Origin: Tiliqua scincoides | Lineage: Eukaryota; Chordata; Lepidosauria; Squamata; Scincidae | Assembly (NCBI RefSeq): GCF_035046505.1 | Contig: NC_089822.1 | Span: 115,895,307 to 115,959,306, forward strand | DNA length: 64,000 bases | Direction of reading: 5' to 3' | Shown here: in pieces, positions 33,708-47,139 of the stretch | Layout of the letters: each line of letters starts with the position of its first letter | How positions within the stretch are numbered: the first letter of the stretch is position 1 | Made by a program: the position numbers and the translations under genes | The notes under the pieces: generated by a model | What the model saw: only the letters and a program-made list of their open reading frames with translations | The model's database searches: none | What the model was told of the DNA's origin: nothing

Positions 33708-34754
33708 GGGCTATTTGACACACAGGGCCCCTTTCATTTTTTACACCCCCCCATACAACATACTGTCCCTGCATCTGGAGGTTCAGTGTAGCCATCATAG
33801 TTAAAGAATGATGAATGATGAACCATGAATGATGAGAATCCACTTCTAAAGTTATCTAAGCCAGTGACCAATTATACCCAAACTTCCCACCACCCTACAT
33901 CAACATCTAACCCCCTCTTCCTGTTCAACAAGCTGCAGGAACTCTTGTGTGACAAAACAAAACTTTTCCCCACCTCTCTTTGCTGCCTTTGCTTTGAATG
34001 TAGGTAGCTAGGAATCATCAAGCAGGTGGGGAAGGCAGAATTTCCAACATGTAAAATGTTCTCAATAGAGCCATTGAGACTCCCTCCAAAGATTTTTAAA
34101 TATAGACAACCACAGTCCACTCACAGTGTGTCATTTGGCACACACTTTTTCTTTTTTTGATGGGAGGGTGATCTGGCTGTGACAGCTGTTACCTCATTGT
34201 GCTCCAGGGTTGATTTGTGGAGTCAAAAAGATTTTTCACAGGTAAGCTCAAAGGTGTTTTGTCTCCCTTCCTCAGAGCCTCCAAGCACAGTGAGGCCACA
34301 TGCTGCTCAAGTTGCAAGGACATCAGAGTGCTGCTGCTTCTCCTTACACAGCATCCCCTGCTGGCACCTGGGTTAGACTGCCCCCCACCCCTGCTTGCTA
34401 TGCTATTGGCGTACAGCAGTTTGCGATGCCACAATAGTAGTTACAGTGGCAAATTGGGAGATCTGTTGCCATATATGCCCAATATGACTGGACAGCCCAT
34501 GTGGTAGGATAGAAACACATATTTTCTTCACTTGAAGCAAATACCTTGGAATACAGTGCATGTGTGTTCAAATCTGCACTCTAGTGTGTTCTACTGCACT
34601 CTAAAATGTTAGCAACATGTGAGAAATAAACTTTTCAGTTGTAAGAGTGAAGTGCAACTCCAATTTTAATTTTTTTTTTGGGGGGGGAATGCATGGTTCA
34701 CCTCTTGGAGGTTTGGAAACACTGCTCTCAACCAGTGGGAGGTGAAAGGCAGCT
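33708..34754. other. Unassigned stretch
   Basis: A small direct repeat 'atgatgaa' run at 33806-33835. No gene or defined element recognised. Confidence 0.35.
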
Positions 34755-35060
34755 GCACAGTGTGACACCCTCGGGGGGGGGGGTGACACCACTAATGGCC
34801 AAAATTATGGAAACCCAATATTTATGAATAATACCATAAGATCATAATATCATTTGATAGATATTTTAATGCGGACTGTAATAAAACAAACTGTATTGAA
34901 TTACCTGTATTCTATCAGAAGTTATAGCCAAATAATCAGAAAAAGAAAACACAACTGCCTTATGTAACAAAAAGTGGGTTCCTTTAACTCAAAACTGACC
35001 AATGAGAGTGATTGTTCGGAGAGCTTATGAAGTGTTATTATGATACTTCAGGGAACCAGA
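34755..35060. repeat. Interspersed repeat, inverted relative of 21645-22010
   Basis: gtgacaccactaatggccaa through 'aactgaccaatgagagtgattgttc'. Shares 'cacaactgccttatgtaacaaa' with the interior of the hAT element at 45701-46380. Includes a G run at 34774-34783. Confidence 0.55.
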
Positions 35061-37182
35061 AAGTTAGTATGAGTCAGCTTTCATTTCATAGTATCAGATA
35101 CTAGAACTAGAACTGGCTTAGATAACTTTTAAAGTAGACTCCAGAACTTGGTGAGGGTGGGATCATGGAGAGGGGCACATGTGGTAATATTTGGGGGGGG
35201 GGGAGGAAAATGTCTTATGTTGGTAAATGAGTAGGGGACACTGGATAGAAGGATTACTATTGGGGCTATTAAGTGAATTGTGAATTATGGTTCTGGGGAG
35301 GGAATTAGAAGACCTGTGTGAAAGTCGCCTATGACTGCATACCCTTCTGTGTGTATACTGGTCTTGTTTTGGAAGGAGACTCTTCTGGAAGGAGAGCTAG
35401 TAGAAGAGGATCATCACAATCCCCTACCTGCTGCTTTCTTAGCAGTGCTAGAGGAAGAGATGATTTCCCCTGCCCGAATCCCCTTCTTGCTTGAGTGCAA
35501 GATGAAGTGATGGGTAGGTGGGGATGGCAGACATGCAGGCAGATACCAGATGCAGTTCACTGCCTCCTCTAGCCCACCATTTGAAGCTGCCACTTCACCC
35601 AATCTGCTGGGAGGGCTGGCTCTGGGTCCTGGTATGGGGTGGCGAGAGAAATCCAAACAGAATAGTACTTTTATTAAGGCCATTAAATAAACCCCAAAAG
35701 AAGCAAACAAGCCTCATCAATAAGCAAGATTCTTCAGTCTGTTTTAATCTGTAGCCACTTACCTAATTGTAAATAATGAGACATTTCGTTAATAAACATT
35801 TTTTAAGTCAAGAGTAGCTTTGTGGGACACACTGTGTTGTGAGATGGAAAAGGTTGAAAATCACTGCAATAGGCAGTTATCTGCCAGTGTACACTTGGAT
35901 GCCTTTGAGGTCTTTGTCACCACTGGATTCCATCCACTAGCCCAGCTTTGTGGAGAATAGGAAAATCACACTGGCATTTCTGAATGGGTAATGGAGAAAC
36001 AGAATGAACCAGCCAAGCGATGAGATCATCTGTTTATATTCACTACTTCCATTAAACTGAAGAGGAGGGGAGGGAGGCTTTTAAGGACTGATCACTGGCC
36101 TGTGAAACTAGCCCTTTGTTTATTAGGATGATTGTTGTCTCTCAGCTCCTTTGTGTGTGTAAGGCTGATGTGCTCCTGGGCATATCTCCTCTCCCTTTCA
36201 AAAGAGATGATCTCACCAGCGAGATACAGTCAGCATCAGCAGCATCTTAGCCTAGTTAACAGCTGCAGGGAATGGGGCAGCAAACTGGAGAATGCACACT
36301 GGAGAATGGGGCAGCAAACTGACCACTGGAGAATGCACACTGTTGGGGTGGATGTGGGGGTGGGAGATGGTCTGCTGAGTTGAAAGAGAGAGAGAGAAAA
36401 GGCAACATGGCATGCTGAAGGCATGCTGACTACTTCCATCTTACATAGGCTGCTTTTGCAATGCTTAGCCATGGTTACTGTGACCACTCTTGAAAAATGC
36501 CAGTGAAGTGGCTATACTCTCCAACTAGAAACCTGCAGCTAGTCAGTTCCGGATAGTATGTGAATTGCTTCAGATCTTTTTCTCCTATGGCTTTTCTCTC
36601 AGATCCCCTTCTCATTAATCTACCCTTCCTTCAGGACTCTGTTTCTCAGTCTACTGCCTGCTTACTTGCCTCTTTCAGCTACCTTACCTCTGGATCATTT
36701 CCCCATAGTTTTTCTACCTTCTGGATGTTCTTCTTCCCACTTTTCAGTGTGTCCCACAAAGCTACTACTGACCCAGGACATTTTTGAAATTTTAACCCCA
36801 GCTAAACTGAGTTTTCCTTTCCTTTGGAGTATACCTTGTACTGCAAATATCCTAACAACTTTGCTCCCAAAGCAGTAGGCATGTTTATAAACACTGAATC
36901 ATCACAGCAGCTCACCTAATTGGTATCAGAAGTTTAATTGTCACAAGTGCAGTAGCTAGCTAGGCCATCAGTCTATAGAAAATAAATACATCTGTACCAG
37001 AGTGATTGCATCTTGCTTCTAGTGTATATGAATGCCATTTCACGCTTTTGGTTGAATTCAGATTATGTTCCAAACTGATATGGAGGATCATCCAAATTGA
37101 CCCAGTAGCTGGCAAGGATTAATTTTGAACACATTGTGAGACACATATTTTTCTAGTTTTTCACTGACCAAAAGAACAAACA
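35061..37182. other. Unassigned non-coding stretch
   Basis: A short tandem repeat at 36270-36342 (gaatggggcagcaaactg and gagaatgcacactg units). No gene recognised. Confidence 0.4.
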
Positions 37183-38372
37183 ATTAGAGGACAGGTCCTC
37201 TCATGGATTGAGAACTGGTTGAAGGCCAGGAAACAGAGAGTGGGTGTCAATGGGCAATTTTCACAATGGAGAGAGGTGAAAAGCGGTGTGCCCCAAGGAT
37301 CTGTCCTGGGACCGGTGCTTTTCAACCTCTTCATAAATGACCTGGAGACAGGGTTGAGCAGTGAGGTTGCAAAGTTTGCGGATGACACCAAACTTTTCCA
37401 AGTGGTGAAGACCAGAAGTGATTGTGAGGAGCTCCAGAAGGATCTCTCCAGAATGGGCAACAAAATGGCAGATGCGTTTCAATGTTAGTAAGTGTAAAAT
37501 CATGCACATTGGGGCAAAAAATCAAAACTTTAGATATAGGCTGATGGGTTCTGAGCTGTCTGTGACAGATCAGGAGAGAGATCTTGGGGTGGTGGTGGAC
37601 AGGTCGATGAAAGTGTCGACCCAATGTGTGGCGGCAGTAAAGAAGGCCAATTCTATGCTTGGGATCATTAGGAAAGGTATTGAGAACAAAACGGCTAATA
37701 TTATAATGCCGTTGTACAAATCAATGGTAAGGCCACACCTGTGTCCAGTTCTGGTCGCCGCATCTCAAAAAAGACATAGTGGAAATGGAAAAGGTGCAAA
37801 AGAGAGTGACTAAGTTGATTATGGGGCTGGGGCACCTTCCTTTTGAGGAAAGGCTACGGCGTTTGGGCCTCTTCAGCCTAGAAAAGAGGCGCCTGAGGGG
37901 GGAAATGATTGAGACATACAAAATTATGCAAGGGAAGGACAGAGTGGATAGGGAGATGCTCTTTATACACTCTCACATAACACCAGAACCAGGGGACATC
38001 CACTAAAATTGAGTGTTGGGAGAGTTAGAACAGACAAAAGAAAATATTTCTTTACTCAGCGTGTGGTTGGTCTGTGGAACTCCTTGCCACAGGATGTGGG
38101 GATGGCGTCTGGCCTGGATGCCTTTAAAAGGGGATTGGACAAGTTTCTGGAGGAAAAATCCATTACGGGTTACAAGCCATGATGTGTATATGCAACCTCC
38201 TGATTTTAGAAATGGGCTATGTCAGAATGCTAGATGCAAGGGAGGGCACCAGGATGAGGTCTCTTGTTATCTGGTGTGCTCCCTGGGGTATTTGGTGGGC
38301 CGTTGTGAGATACAGGAAGCTGGACTAGATGGGCCTATGGCCTGATCCAGTGGGGCTGTTCTTATGTTCTAT
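37183..38372 (+). mobile_element. CR1 LINE, 5'-truncated, young
   Basis: Encodes the reverse transcriptase [30 protein letters not shown] catalytic box, then [14 protein letters not shown] and [17 protein letters not shown]-type tail, ending 'ggcctgatccagtggggctgttcttatgtt'. It is nearly identical to 55602-56806. Small losses have shifted the frame (near 37455, 37740 and 37965). Confidence 0.92.
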
Positions 38373-38889
38373 GTCCCTGTTTTCATCTGTGAACTGTCAA
38401 TTATGAGAAGTCGGTCTTTGCCTTTTAATTTCTGTGCATAGAGGCTTCATGCTTCATAAAACAAGGTGGGAAATGCAGGTTGTACTTTATGGGGACATTA
38501 GCGCATCTGAGGGCCTATCTTGCACATGCAGAGTCCATGCCACACACCTTTTCCATTATCTACATAACTGAGAGTGCAATTCAAAAATTGTGCTGAGCCA
38601 GCACAGGCCCCCTGTACTGGTTCCCAAGTGTCACAAACTAGAGCACATAGAAATAAAGCACATTTGTGCCAACTTGGGAGCAGGCTGTGCTAACACAAGG
38701 ACTTGCACTAGCCTGCTGGCATTAGATCCCATCCCTGCACAAGTTGAGGCAGGCAGGTTTGCACCAAGCAGCATAGGAGGTGGGAGAGGTAGGAGGGAGT
38801 TCCGAGGAGGGGCACTTCTGGGTGTAGGAGGTCAGGAGGTGGATTGGCCTGGGAGGGGTGGGATCCGAAGTGGCTGCCCACACTGTAAT
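38373..38889. other. Unassigned, with AATCC-like fragment
   Basis: 38575-38780 recalls the interior of the AATCC family ('cagcccgcactgg'-like, 'gcacatttgtgcc'). Nothing coding. Confidence 0.35.
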
Positions 38890-40765
38890 TTGCAGGACAA
38901 TGGTCAGGAATGCTAAAGCCCAGTACAAGCTAAGGCTGGCCAGGGATGTCAAGAAAAGCAAGAAGGGTTTTTAAAAAGATGCCCAAAGAAAGAAGAAGAG
39001 AAATGAGGGGGTGGGATTGCTCCTGGACAAGGATGGTCAATTAGTGTCTGAAAACCAAGAGAAGGCAGAGCTGCTCAACTCCTACTTTGCGTTGGTCTTC
39101 TCTCAGGAGGAGGGTTGTGCAAATGTGGGTGCTGGGTCCTTGGCTGATGGGAAGATATGCTTACATGCCTGAAGAGGTAATGAAAACCTGGATAGCACAG
39201 GACTGCAGCTTAGAATTGACAGGGAATAGTTAAAAACCACTTACTTGGCCTAAATATATTCAAGTCATTTGGACCAGATGAACTGCATCCTAGAGTACTA
39301 AAGGAACTTGCGGATGTACTTGCAGAGCCTCTGTCAATTATCTTTGAAAAATCATGGATGGGGGAAGTGCCACTAGACTGGAAGTGGGCTGGGCTAATGT
39401 GGTCCCAGTCTTTAAAGAGGGGAAAAAAGAAGACCCGGGAAATTACAGACCTGTCAATTTGACTTCAATACCAGGGAAGATATTAGAACAAATCATAAAA
39501 CACACAGCTTGCACACATCTAGACAACAACTCAGTGATCAATAGAACCCAACATGGATTTGTCAAATATAAATCTTGCCAGACAAATCTCATCTCCTTTT
39601 TTGATCGGGTTACTAGCTTACTAGACTGTGAGAATATGGTAGATATATCTTGACATCAGTAAAACATTTGACAAGGTCCCACATGACATCCTAATCAGCA
39701 AGTTGGTAAAATACGGGTTTGATGATACAATCGTGAGATGGATTCACAACTGGTTGGATGACCATACACAGAGGGTGACTGTCCATGGCTTCACGTCAAC
39801 CTGGAGGTCGATTTTGAGTGGGGTACCCCAGGTCTCTGTCTTGGACCTGGTTCTCTTTAATATCTTCATCAATGATTTGGATGAGGGGATACAAGGGAGC
39901 TTCATCAAATTTGCAGATGACACCAAACTGGGAGGAGTAGCAAACACAATAGAAGACAGTACAAGACCTAGACAAAATGGAATACTGGGCTGAAATAAAT
40001 CAGATGAAGTTCAACAGGGATAAATGCAACGTTCTGCACTTGGGCAAAAACAATCAAAAATAAAGGTATAAAATGGGAGATACATGGCTTAGCAGCACTA
40101 CATGTGAGCGGGATCTTGGTGTTGCAGTGGATCACAGGATGAACATGAATCAGCAGTGTGATGCAACTGCAAAGAAGGTGAATGCAATTTTAGCATACAT
40201 TGACAGAACCGTCAATACTCCAGCTTTCAAGTCACGAAAAGCTGTGGTTCCACTTTTCCATTGGTTAGACCTAACCTGGAGTACTGTGTCCAATTTAAGA
40301 AAGATGCAGCCAAACTGGAGAAGGTTCAGAGGAGAGTGACGAGGATGATCAGGGGGCTGGAGGACAAGCCCTACAAGGAAAGGTGGAGGGAACTTGGCAT
40401 GTTCAACCTGGAGAAGAGAAGGCTGATATGATAGCTCTCTTCAGATACTAAAGGGCTGTCATATGGAAGAAGGGAATAATTTATTCTCAGCTGTCTCTGA
40501 AAGTAGAACTAGAACCAATGGGTACAAACTGCAAGAGAGGAGATTTCAATTAGACATCAGGAAAAAATGCCTGATGCTTAGGGTGGTTCGGCAGTGGAAC
40601 AGATTGCCAAGAGAGGTGGTGGACTCTCCCTCACTAAGAGATATTCAAGCAGAGGCTCGACAAGGACCTGTTGGAGATGCTCTAAAAGGATTTCCTGCCT
40701 AATGCAGGGGGTTGGACTAGATGACCTATTAGGACCCTTCCAACTCTATGATTCTGTGATTCTAA
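38890..40765 (+). mobile_element. CR1 LINE of a second, bird-like tail subfamily
   Basis: Plus strand: YKLRLARDVKKSKKG (about 38925), [20 protein letters not shown] (about 39440), then [20 protein letters not shown] and FADDTKLGG (about 39820-39935) and VVRQWNRLPREVVDSPSL (about 40590). The tail 'ggttggactagatgacctattaggacccttccaactctatgattctgtgattct' is the classic CR1 3' end. Many stops and shifts; older than the other CR1 copies. Confidence 0.88.
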
Positions 40766-41455
40766 TTTAACCCCCATCCCTGGCCTGGGTGGCCCTACAC
40801 AAGCTGTTCAGGTTTGTGCCAGCAGGCGCAAATCTGAGTAGCTCCATAGGGCAGGCTGGGGTGTTACATGAGGTAAGAGTGAAAATATCTCCTTACCCTG
40901 AGGTGACCTCCAGCCTGCCCCTAACCTGCACAAGATACAGTGCAGGCCATGTGGTCTGGCTGTTTTGGCACAGGTTAGTATTGGGGTGCCCAGTACTGTG
41001 TATTTCTGAGGATGATAGTTGGCAGGTTTAGTTCTAAGACTGTCTGAGGAGACCCTTGTCAAGGTATCCTCCAGTCAGTGGCATTCTAGGGGAGGGCAAG
41101 GGGGCAAATATCCCAGGGCACCAACGCCTCTGGGGTGGTGCCATCTTCCTCACCCCACACCGCCACCCTATGCCCTTGTCCAGGGGCCTTTGGAGAACCA
41201 GCGGGGCTGTGCACTGCCTCCCTGGCCCTCCAAATGCCTTCTGAAGCCTCCAGAAGGCCAAAAACCACTATTCTTGATTTTCTGCCGAAAACCTCCAGCC
41301 TGCTCCTAGCCTGAGCTGGAGCTGAGCTCCACTTGGCCCAGCTGCCCCAGTACAGGTTAGGAGTGGGCTGTGAATTGTAGTCTCCCTTTTACCTCTCAGC
41401 TTCTGTTTGTCTCACTAAGGGAAAAGTGGGGCAGGAACCACAGAATACAATATTG
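40766..41455. other. Unassigned, probable diverged repeat
   Basis: GC-rich with 'cagtggcattctaggggagggcaaggggg' at 41078, resembling hAT-type starts. No gene. Confidence 0.35.
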
Positions 41456-41881
41456 CAGTGGTTCTCGAACTGCTGGGTCATGACCCACCAGTTCGTGTAA
41501 TGCTTTCCCCGTCCCTTTAAGTGGCGGGGGAAGGGGAGGGAGGCAGTGACACAATCCCCAGGATTGTGTAGCTAAGGGAGTGAGAGGGGTGCTTTGTACT
41601 TACTTCAAGAAGGCAGGTCTGCAGGAGGAGCGGGGAGCCCTGCACAGCACTCCCCGAGGCTTGGAACGTTCACTAAAAGCAGGCGCAAAGCACTTCCGTT
41701 TTGCATTTTAGCAAATGTTCCAAGCTTTAGGGAGCACTGTGCAGGGCTGCACAGGGCTCCCAACACCTCCTGCAGCCTGCTGCATCCCTGCCTACATAAC
41801 GTGAGTGCAAAGCACCCCTTGCCCCTTCCCTGCAAGAATTTACTTAGGGAGTAAAGCTCCCTCAAAGTTTGAGAACCTCTG
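41456..41881. mobile_element. hAT-type MITE with perfect 8-bp duplication
   Basis: Starts CAGTGGTTCTCGAAC, ends GTTTGAGAACCTCTG, flanked by exact CAATATTG at 41448-41455 and 41882-41889. Same family as 4646-5107. Confidence 0.88.
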
Positions 41882-42299
41882 CAATATTGTATTATTCTGA
41901 ATCGTTGTATGTCACCTCAGGTGCCTTGTGGCAGAGAGGCAGGCAACTCAGATAAAATAAACCAAAGGCTCAGAGCCTTTGATGAATATCATCAGTTCCA
42001 GATCAGAGCACACAGATCAATCCAGCTGACTCAAATACTGTGAAAGGGACCAAGTGTTGTTTTTTCTCTCTTCACATACTGGTAATGCTCTCCAATCCAT
42101 ATAAGTGGCATGGTTGGGCTTCACAAATAGGATGAAAGGAGCTCTTTATTTCCATGTGAGAGCAAATGGGGTGTTTGTTTTCATGCATGCATTTGTATTT
42201 TGAAGTGAGCGTGTAGGGAGTAAATAGCACTCCTTTTTATATGTTTATTATTATTATTAAGAATATTTATGTACCACTTTTAGATATAGATATATAACT

Positions 42300-42445
42300 T
42301 CACAGGAGTGGGGAAATGTTGCATCACCAAGCCCACCACCCAGGGCACTGCCCCACCCACTACATGGGAGGAGGTCCATCATGGGGGTAACACATTAGTC
42401 TCCCACAGCAGGTGATGCAAACCCTAGTGACACCACTGAGTGCCT
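42300..42445. repeat. Short repeat shared with 6595-6715
   Basis: 'gcatcaccaagcccaccaccca' to gcaaaccctagtgacaccac. The stretch 41890-42299 and 42446-43143 is otherwise unassigned, apart from 'atggaaagcaatgggtctgcttctgagtaaata' near 42950, a squamate-type repeat motif. Confidence 0.5.
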
Positions 42446-43143
42446 CTTTGCCCAGATAACAAATGCTTGTGACTGCATTTGTCCCCCTTTGGGTTGTTCA
42501 CAGTTGTTCACATCTGTGGGAACAGGAACTATTGGAATTACCATAAATTCTCACCTATGGGATGAGAAATTTCTGCCAATAAATCAAATCATCACCTCAC
42601 CTTATCTTTGAGATCACTCGGGTGTCAGGGATTTTCAAGCAACTGGCCACCTGGCCTGGGAGAAGAAATGCAAAGATAATTAGAGGGCTGTTAATCTCCA
42701 AGGCAACCCCTCCAGGGCAAAGCTGCAGCCAAAGTTAACCTTTTACTCTCCTCCTGAGAAAAAAGCAAGGCTTCCATTAAAATCAAGCAAGCCTTATTCT
42801 TTTTAGCAGACCCTGCTGCAGCCTTGTTCCATTTTGCAAATACTTGGCAGAGGTCTGTTTTTTTAAACACCAGGATGGAATCCTCCTTTCCATCTGAAAC
42901 AGGGTCCCAGGCTACAGTTCAGTGCACCATTGCTTAAGAATAACACCCATGGAAAGCAATGGGTCTGCTTCTGAGTAAATACGGTTGCAACTGTGTGCAG
43001 CTGCACTTGTCACACACATTCCTTGGTGCTTGTCTCTCTGCTGTGAATTGCACACTCCCAGTTATAAGTTCTATGCTACATGTTGAGCATCTGGCTTAAC
43101 ACACCAGGCACCTTAAAGAAGGATCTGATTAATGCTTCTCCTG

Positions 43144-43647
43144 AAGTGGTGGTTCCCAATCTTTAGAACTTTCATACCCCTTGGAAGCCCATTTCCATAA
43201 ATTGTACCACTCATATTAGCTAAATGTTTGTAATTAATATGAATAATATAAGCACTCATCTCCTCTGTATGAAAACCGATATGTCATGTATTCATCACAG
43301 TATTTTTTTAATCTGTTTGAAAAACTGAAGACTATGCCTTTTCACTGTTTTGTACCAGAAGTGTCCTGAGAAATTCCTGGCAATTGATCACGTTCCATAT
43401 CATGTTTCAGCTTTTTTACTGTGCTGGTTTTCAATCAGTGATTCATACATGAATTGATGACCAAAAACTAGCTACTGGTGGGGCTTTCACAGACAACTAG
43501 CTACCTCCTTTCCTTCCTTGCTGGCCCTGCAAGGCATTCTGGAGCACTCAGTGCTTTTCCCCCCAATATTCAATTCTTTTTCAAGTACCCCTAAAGGTCC
43601 TGTCGAATGCCCCTGGGGGTACATGTACCCAAGGTTGGGAACCACTG
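43144..43647. mobile_element. hAT-type element with target duplication
   Basis: Left end AAGTGGTGGTTCCCAATC, right end GGTTGGGAACCACTG, flanks TTCTCCTG (43136-43143) and TTCTACTG (43648-43655), 7 of 8. 504 bp, non-coding. Confidence 0.8.
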
Positions 43648-43819
43648 TTCTACTGGTATGTTCTTTACAGTGCACTTACTCTGATAGTGTTTACAAAAAG
43701 GCTGTGCAGAATTTAAAAAGTTAAAGACTAAAAATGTATCTTGTGGTCTTACTATATTTTTAATAAATTAGAATCTGTACAGTTCTTAGATAACAATTAC
43801 TGGTAGGTTATTTTTCAGA

Positions 43820-44553
43820 TTCAGACATCTTTATTAGGCATAATTAAGCATACAGACAAAGAGCATACAGACGTGCACAAGTATACATGCAAAAAAACCC
43901 AATCTTCTGCAGATACTGAGGGATGACTGTATCTGCAATACAGACCTTAAGCAATGCTGCTGACCCTGCTTCATAGCTGAGTTTAGGAACAGCCACCCCA
44001 CAGCTATTGCTGGTTCTGAAAGCATCAGATTTCAGATTTTTAGCATCAACTGATTGTGATTTGTCTAATTCAGGCTCATCCCTTGGTCAATGGCCAGTCA
44101 CAGTGGCCAGAACAGAATCCCATGTGGATAGCTGAATCCACAGATACAAGAGGATGCCCCCCCAACATGGTAGGGACCACCATTGTTCCATCAGGAAGAG
44201 GAATTTGGGGTAGGTAGGGCCCAGTGGAGTGTTCAAAGTGTTCTGAGTTGCCCATGGCCCCCTGCAGGCCTCAGAATGACAGAGTAAAAAAAAAAAAAAG
44301 CAACTTAAGGTTGTACTGTAAAACTGGAAGTGATGTTTTTAATGCCTTCTAAGGTCCTCTCTTTTACAATAAGCCCTCCCTTTTACAATAAAACTGGAAG
44401 TCCCAGTTTTTAAAACCCTGTCATTCTGAGGGCAGAAGCCATACGTGGAAGTGGATGGGGTGCACTGGAGGGTGCGGGGGGCGCCTATGGATCTGATCTG
44501 CAGGTATCTGAAACTGCAGATACAGGATCTGCAGATATGGTGGGCCCTTGTAC
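43820..44553. mobile_element. Pogo-like repeat remains
   Basis: 'tctgcagatactgagggatgactgtatctgcaatac' at 43903 and gatctgcagatatggtgggc 'ccttgta' at 44527 are pogo-like ends. Internal 'gtaaaactggaagtgatgtttttaatgcc' is shared with 8640-8715. Borders uncertain. Confidence 0.45.
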
Positions 44554-45700
44554 TTTTCCTTTTCCCACACTCTGAATTTGAAAAGAAAAGAGGAAAACAG
44601 AGAAAAAGAAAGTGGGGCTAAACCATCAGAGACTATAAACTACATATTTCCATTCTCCTCTCCTTTCAAATCCAAGGAGTGGGAGAAAGAGTAGAGGCAA
44701 CAGCTGATAAATTGTGAAGTTGGCAGCATTTGGCACAGTACCTAAGACACTGAGAAGTCTTGGGCACAAGCAAAACTGGGAGCAGAGTTAGAGAGCTGGG
44801 GCAGATCCACGAGAGGGTCAGTTCTGAGGCAGAGTTCAGTCTGATTGCAGACTAGGGTCTGAGTCAAGGAGTCCAACTGAAGGGGAAGAGAATGGACATG
44901 CAGAGGAGATGCAGGGGAACAGATAGATAGGAAAGTTGGCAGACCAGATAGGAAGCAGGTAACTAGAATAGCACACAAGTAAGATCTTGAGGCATTTCAG
45001 GTCAAGCCACATTAGAAGGAAGCTTTGGGCAGCAAGAGGATGAGGAGTGGGAGTTATGCTGGGACTTGGAGGGGATAACACTACCCCTCTGCTGCCTCAA
45101 GTGCCTCACTCCAAACAACTCTGTTGGTCAGACCAGGCAGTGCATGCTTTGAATCCTGACTGATCTTTGACACTTCCATAGCATGCATCACATTGGCCTG
45201 AGTCATCTAAGTGCTCTTTGGACACTTCACTGTGCCCTGCCTCTGAGTTCCATCTTCCTGAGCTTTGCTACCATGGGAACTGCAGCGGTCAGGTGGGAAT
45301 GCTAAATTTGCGAGGTTTAATTCCAATTACCATTCCTCCCTGCTACAGAGTCACAGCTAGAATAGATTCTATGCACTATCACTTCATACTACACCCCTTA
45401 TATTTTCTGAAGCAGCCCTACTCCATAGAGACGAGGGTCCCAAACCAGCAGAGTCCTTGTTAGGTCTGACCTAAAATTGAGCTGGCTTTCTATCCTAACT
45501 TCCTATGTATAGGGCTTTCACCACAGAATGCCAAGGCTTAGAGCAACTCTACTCTGTGCCCTCAGGCAACTATGACTTGCAATTGTTATCAGACATTCAG
45601 ATTAGATCTATGCCTTCTCCTACATCCAATTAATTGGTTCCCCCCTCTTTTCCCCCTAGCCTGAAGACCCTAATCTTTTTCTCTTTCTATTTCCTAATCC
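44554..45700. other. Unassigned non-coding stretch
   Basis: No gene or repeat recognised. The ORFs here are short and without motif. Confidence 0.4.
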
Positions 45701-46380
45701 CAGTGGTATACAAATGGGGGGTGGGTGGCAGGCCCCAGGTGCGAAGCTGCAGGCCAGTGACAGGCCATCTCCCAATTTTTTAAATCTTGGTATATAATAC
45801 CATCATGTTATATACCATTTGATGCGTAATTTCATGCAGAATGCAATGAAACATTGAAATATCTCTATTCTATCTAATGTTATAGCAAAAAAAAAATCAG
45901 AAAAACACAACTGCCTTATGTAACAAAGAGTGGATTACACTGGGAATCCTGTAATAAAAAGTGTACTCTGTAACAAAAAGTGGATTACACAGGGGTTACC
46001 ACTGGGAATAAATAGTTTGCTGCAAACATTTCAGAAAACCAAATGTATTCTTTATAAATGTATGGATGTTTTGCCTTTCTTCTATATTACAATAAAACTG
46101 CTTTTGTAAGTATGACAAACCACAAGCCCACTGCAAATTATCTTGATAGATATTCCTTCCCTTTTTTATTTTGGGCTATGTTCACTACATGTTCACTAAT
46201 GTTCACTACATATGCGAAACCTATAAGTTAAAAAAAAGAAAATGTTCACTGTCTGTAATTCTCCTCTGGCCATTGTTATTATTCATTTCATATCATGACT
46301 ATTACTGAAAGTAATTTTGTCACGGGAGTGTGCCAAAAATTTATGGGCCACAGGTGCCAAATGACCTTTGTACGCCACTG
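45701..46380. mobile_element. hAT-type element, 680 bp, with target duplication
   Basis: Starts CAGTGGTATACAAATG and ends CCTTTGTACGCCACTG, flanks CCTAATCC (45693-45700) and CCTAATTC (46381-46388), 7 of 8. The interior holds 'cacaactgccttatgtaac' and a local tandem duplication (aaaaagtg..ggattacac at about 45930-45990). It explains the repeated pieces at 6440, 21645 and 34755. Confidence 0.82.
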
Positions 46381-46606
46381 CCTAATTCACATTAAGCAAC
46401 CTTGCCAACCTACCCCAACAGGTGGCCATTGCATGAAATGAACTTTGAGCATGACTCAGGAAATACATTCCACCAAGAAGTTCCCCAGCACAAGAAGAGT
46501 AGCAGATGTTTTTATAGGGCATTTCTTCATTCTAAGCACAAAAATTCTGCAGAATGTTACAGAACATTCTAGAAACGGTCACTGCTATGAACACAGAACC
46601 CAGGCA

Positions 46607-47075
46607 TAAGAACATAAGAAGGAGCCCTGCTGGATCAGGTGAAAGGCCCATCTAGTCCAACTTCCTGCATCTCACAGTGGCCCACCAGATGCCCCAGGGA
46701 GCACACAAGACAACAAGAAGCCTGCATCCTCCCTTGCACCTGGCATTCTGAGGTGGCCTACTTCTAAAATTTTGAGGTTGCAAATCATGGTTTGTAACCT
46801 GTGATGGACTTTTCCTCCAGAAATTTGTCCAATCCCCTCTTAAAGGCGTTCAGGCCAGATGCCATCGCCACAGATGTAGATACCCATCATAGCTTGTAAC
46901 TTGTGATGGAGTTTTCCTCCAGAAATTTCTCCAATCCCCTTTTAAAGGCATCTAGGCAGGATGCCATCACCACATCCTGCAGCAAGGAGTTCCACAGACT
47001 AACTACATGCTGGGTAAAGAAACGCTTTCTCTTGTCTGTTCTAACTCTCCCAACAGTGGATGTCTCCTGCCAAGC
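46607..47075 (-). mobile_element. CR1 LINE 3' end, minus strand, with internal duplication
   Basis: cataagaacataagaaggag marks the 3' tail. The CR1 segment 'aacctgtgatggacttttcctccagaaattt' occurs twice (about 46795 and 46890), so either a second copy or a local duplication is present. It ends about 80 bases before the CpG island. Confidence 0.85.
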
Positions 47076-47139
47076 AATAGCTGTTCTGGATTAACCTGGA
47101 ATTTATGAAAATAACGTCTTCCTGCCTAAAGGGGGAGGG

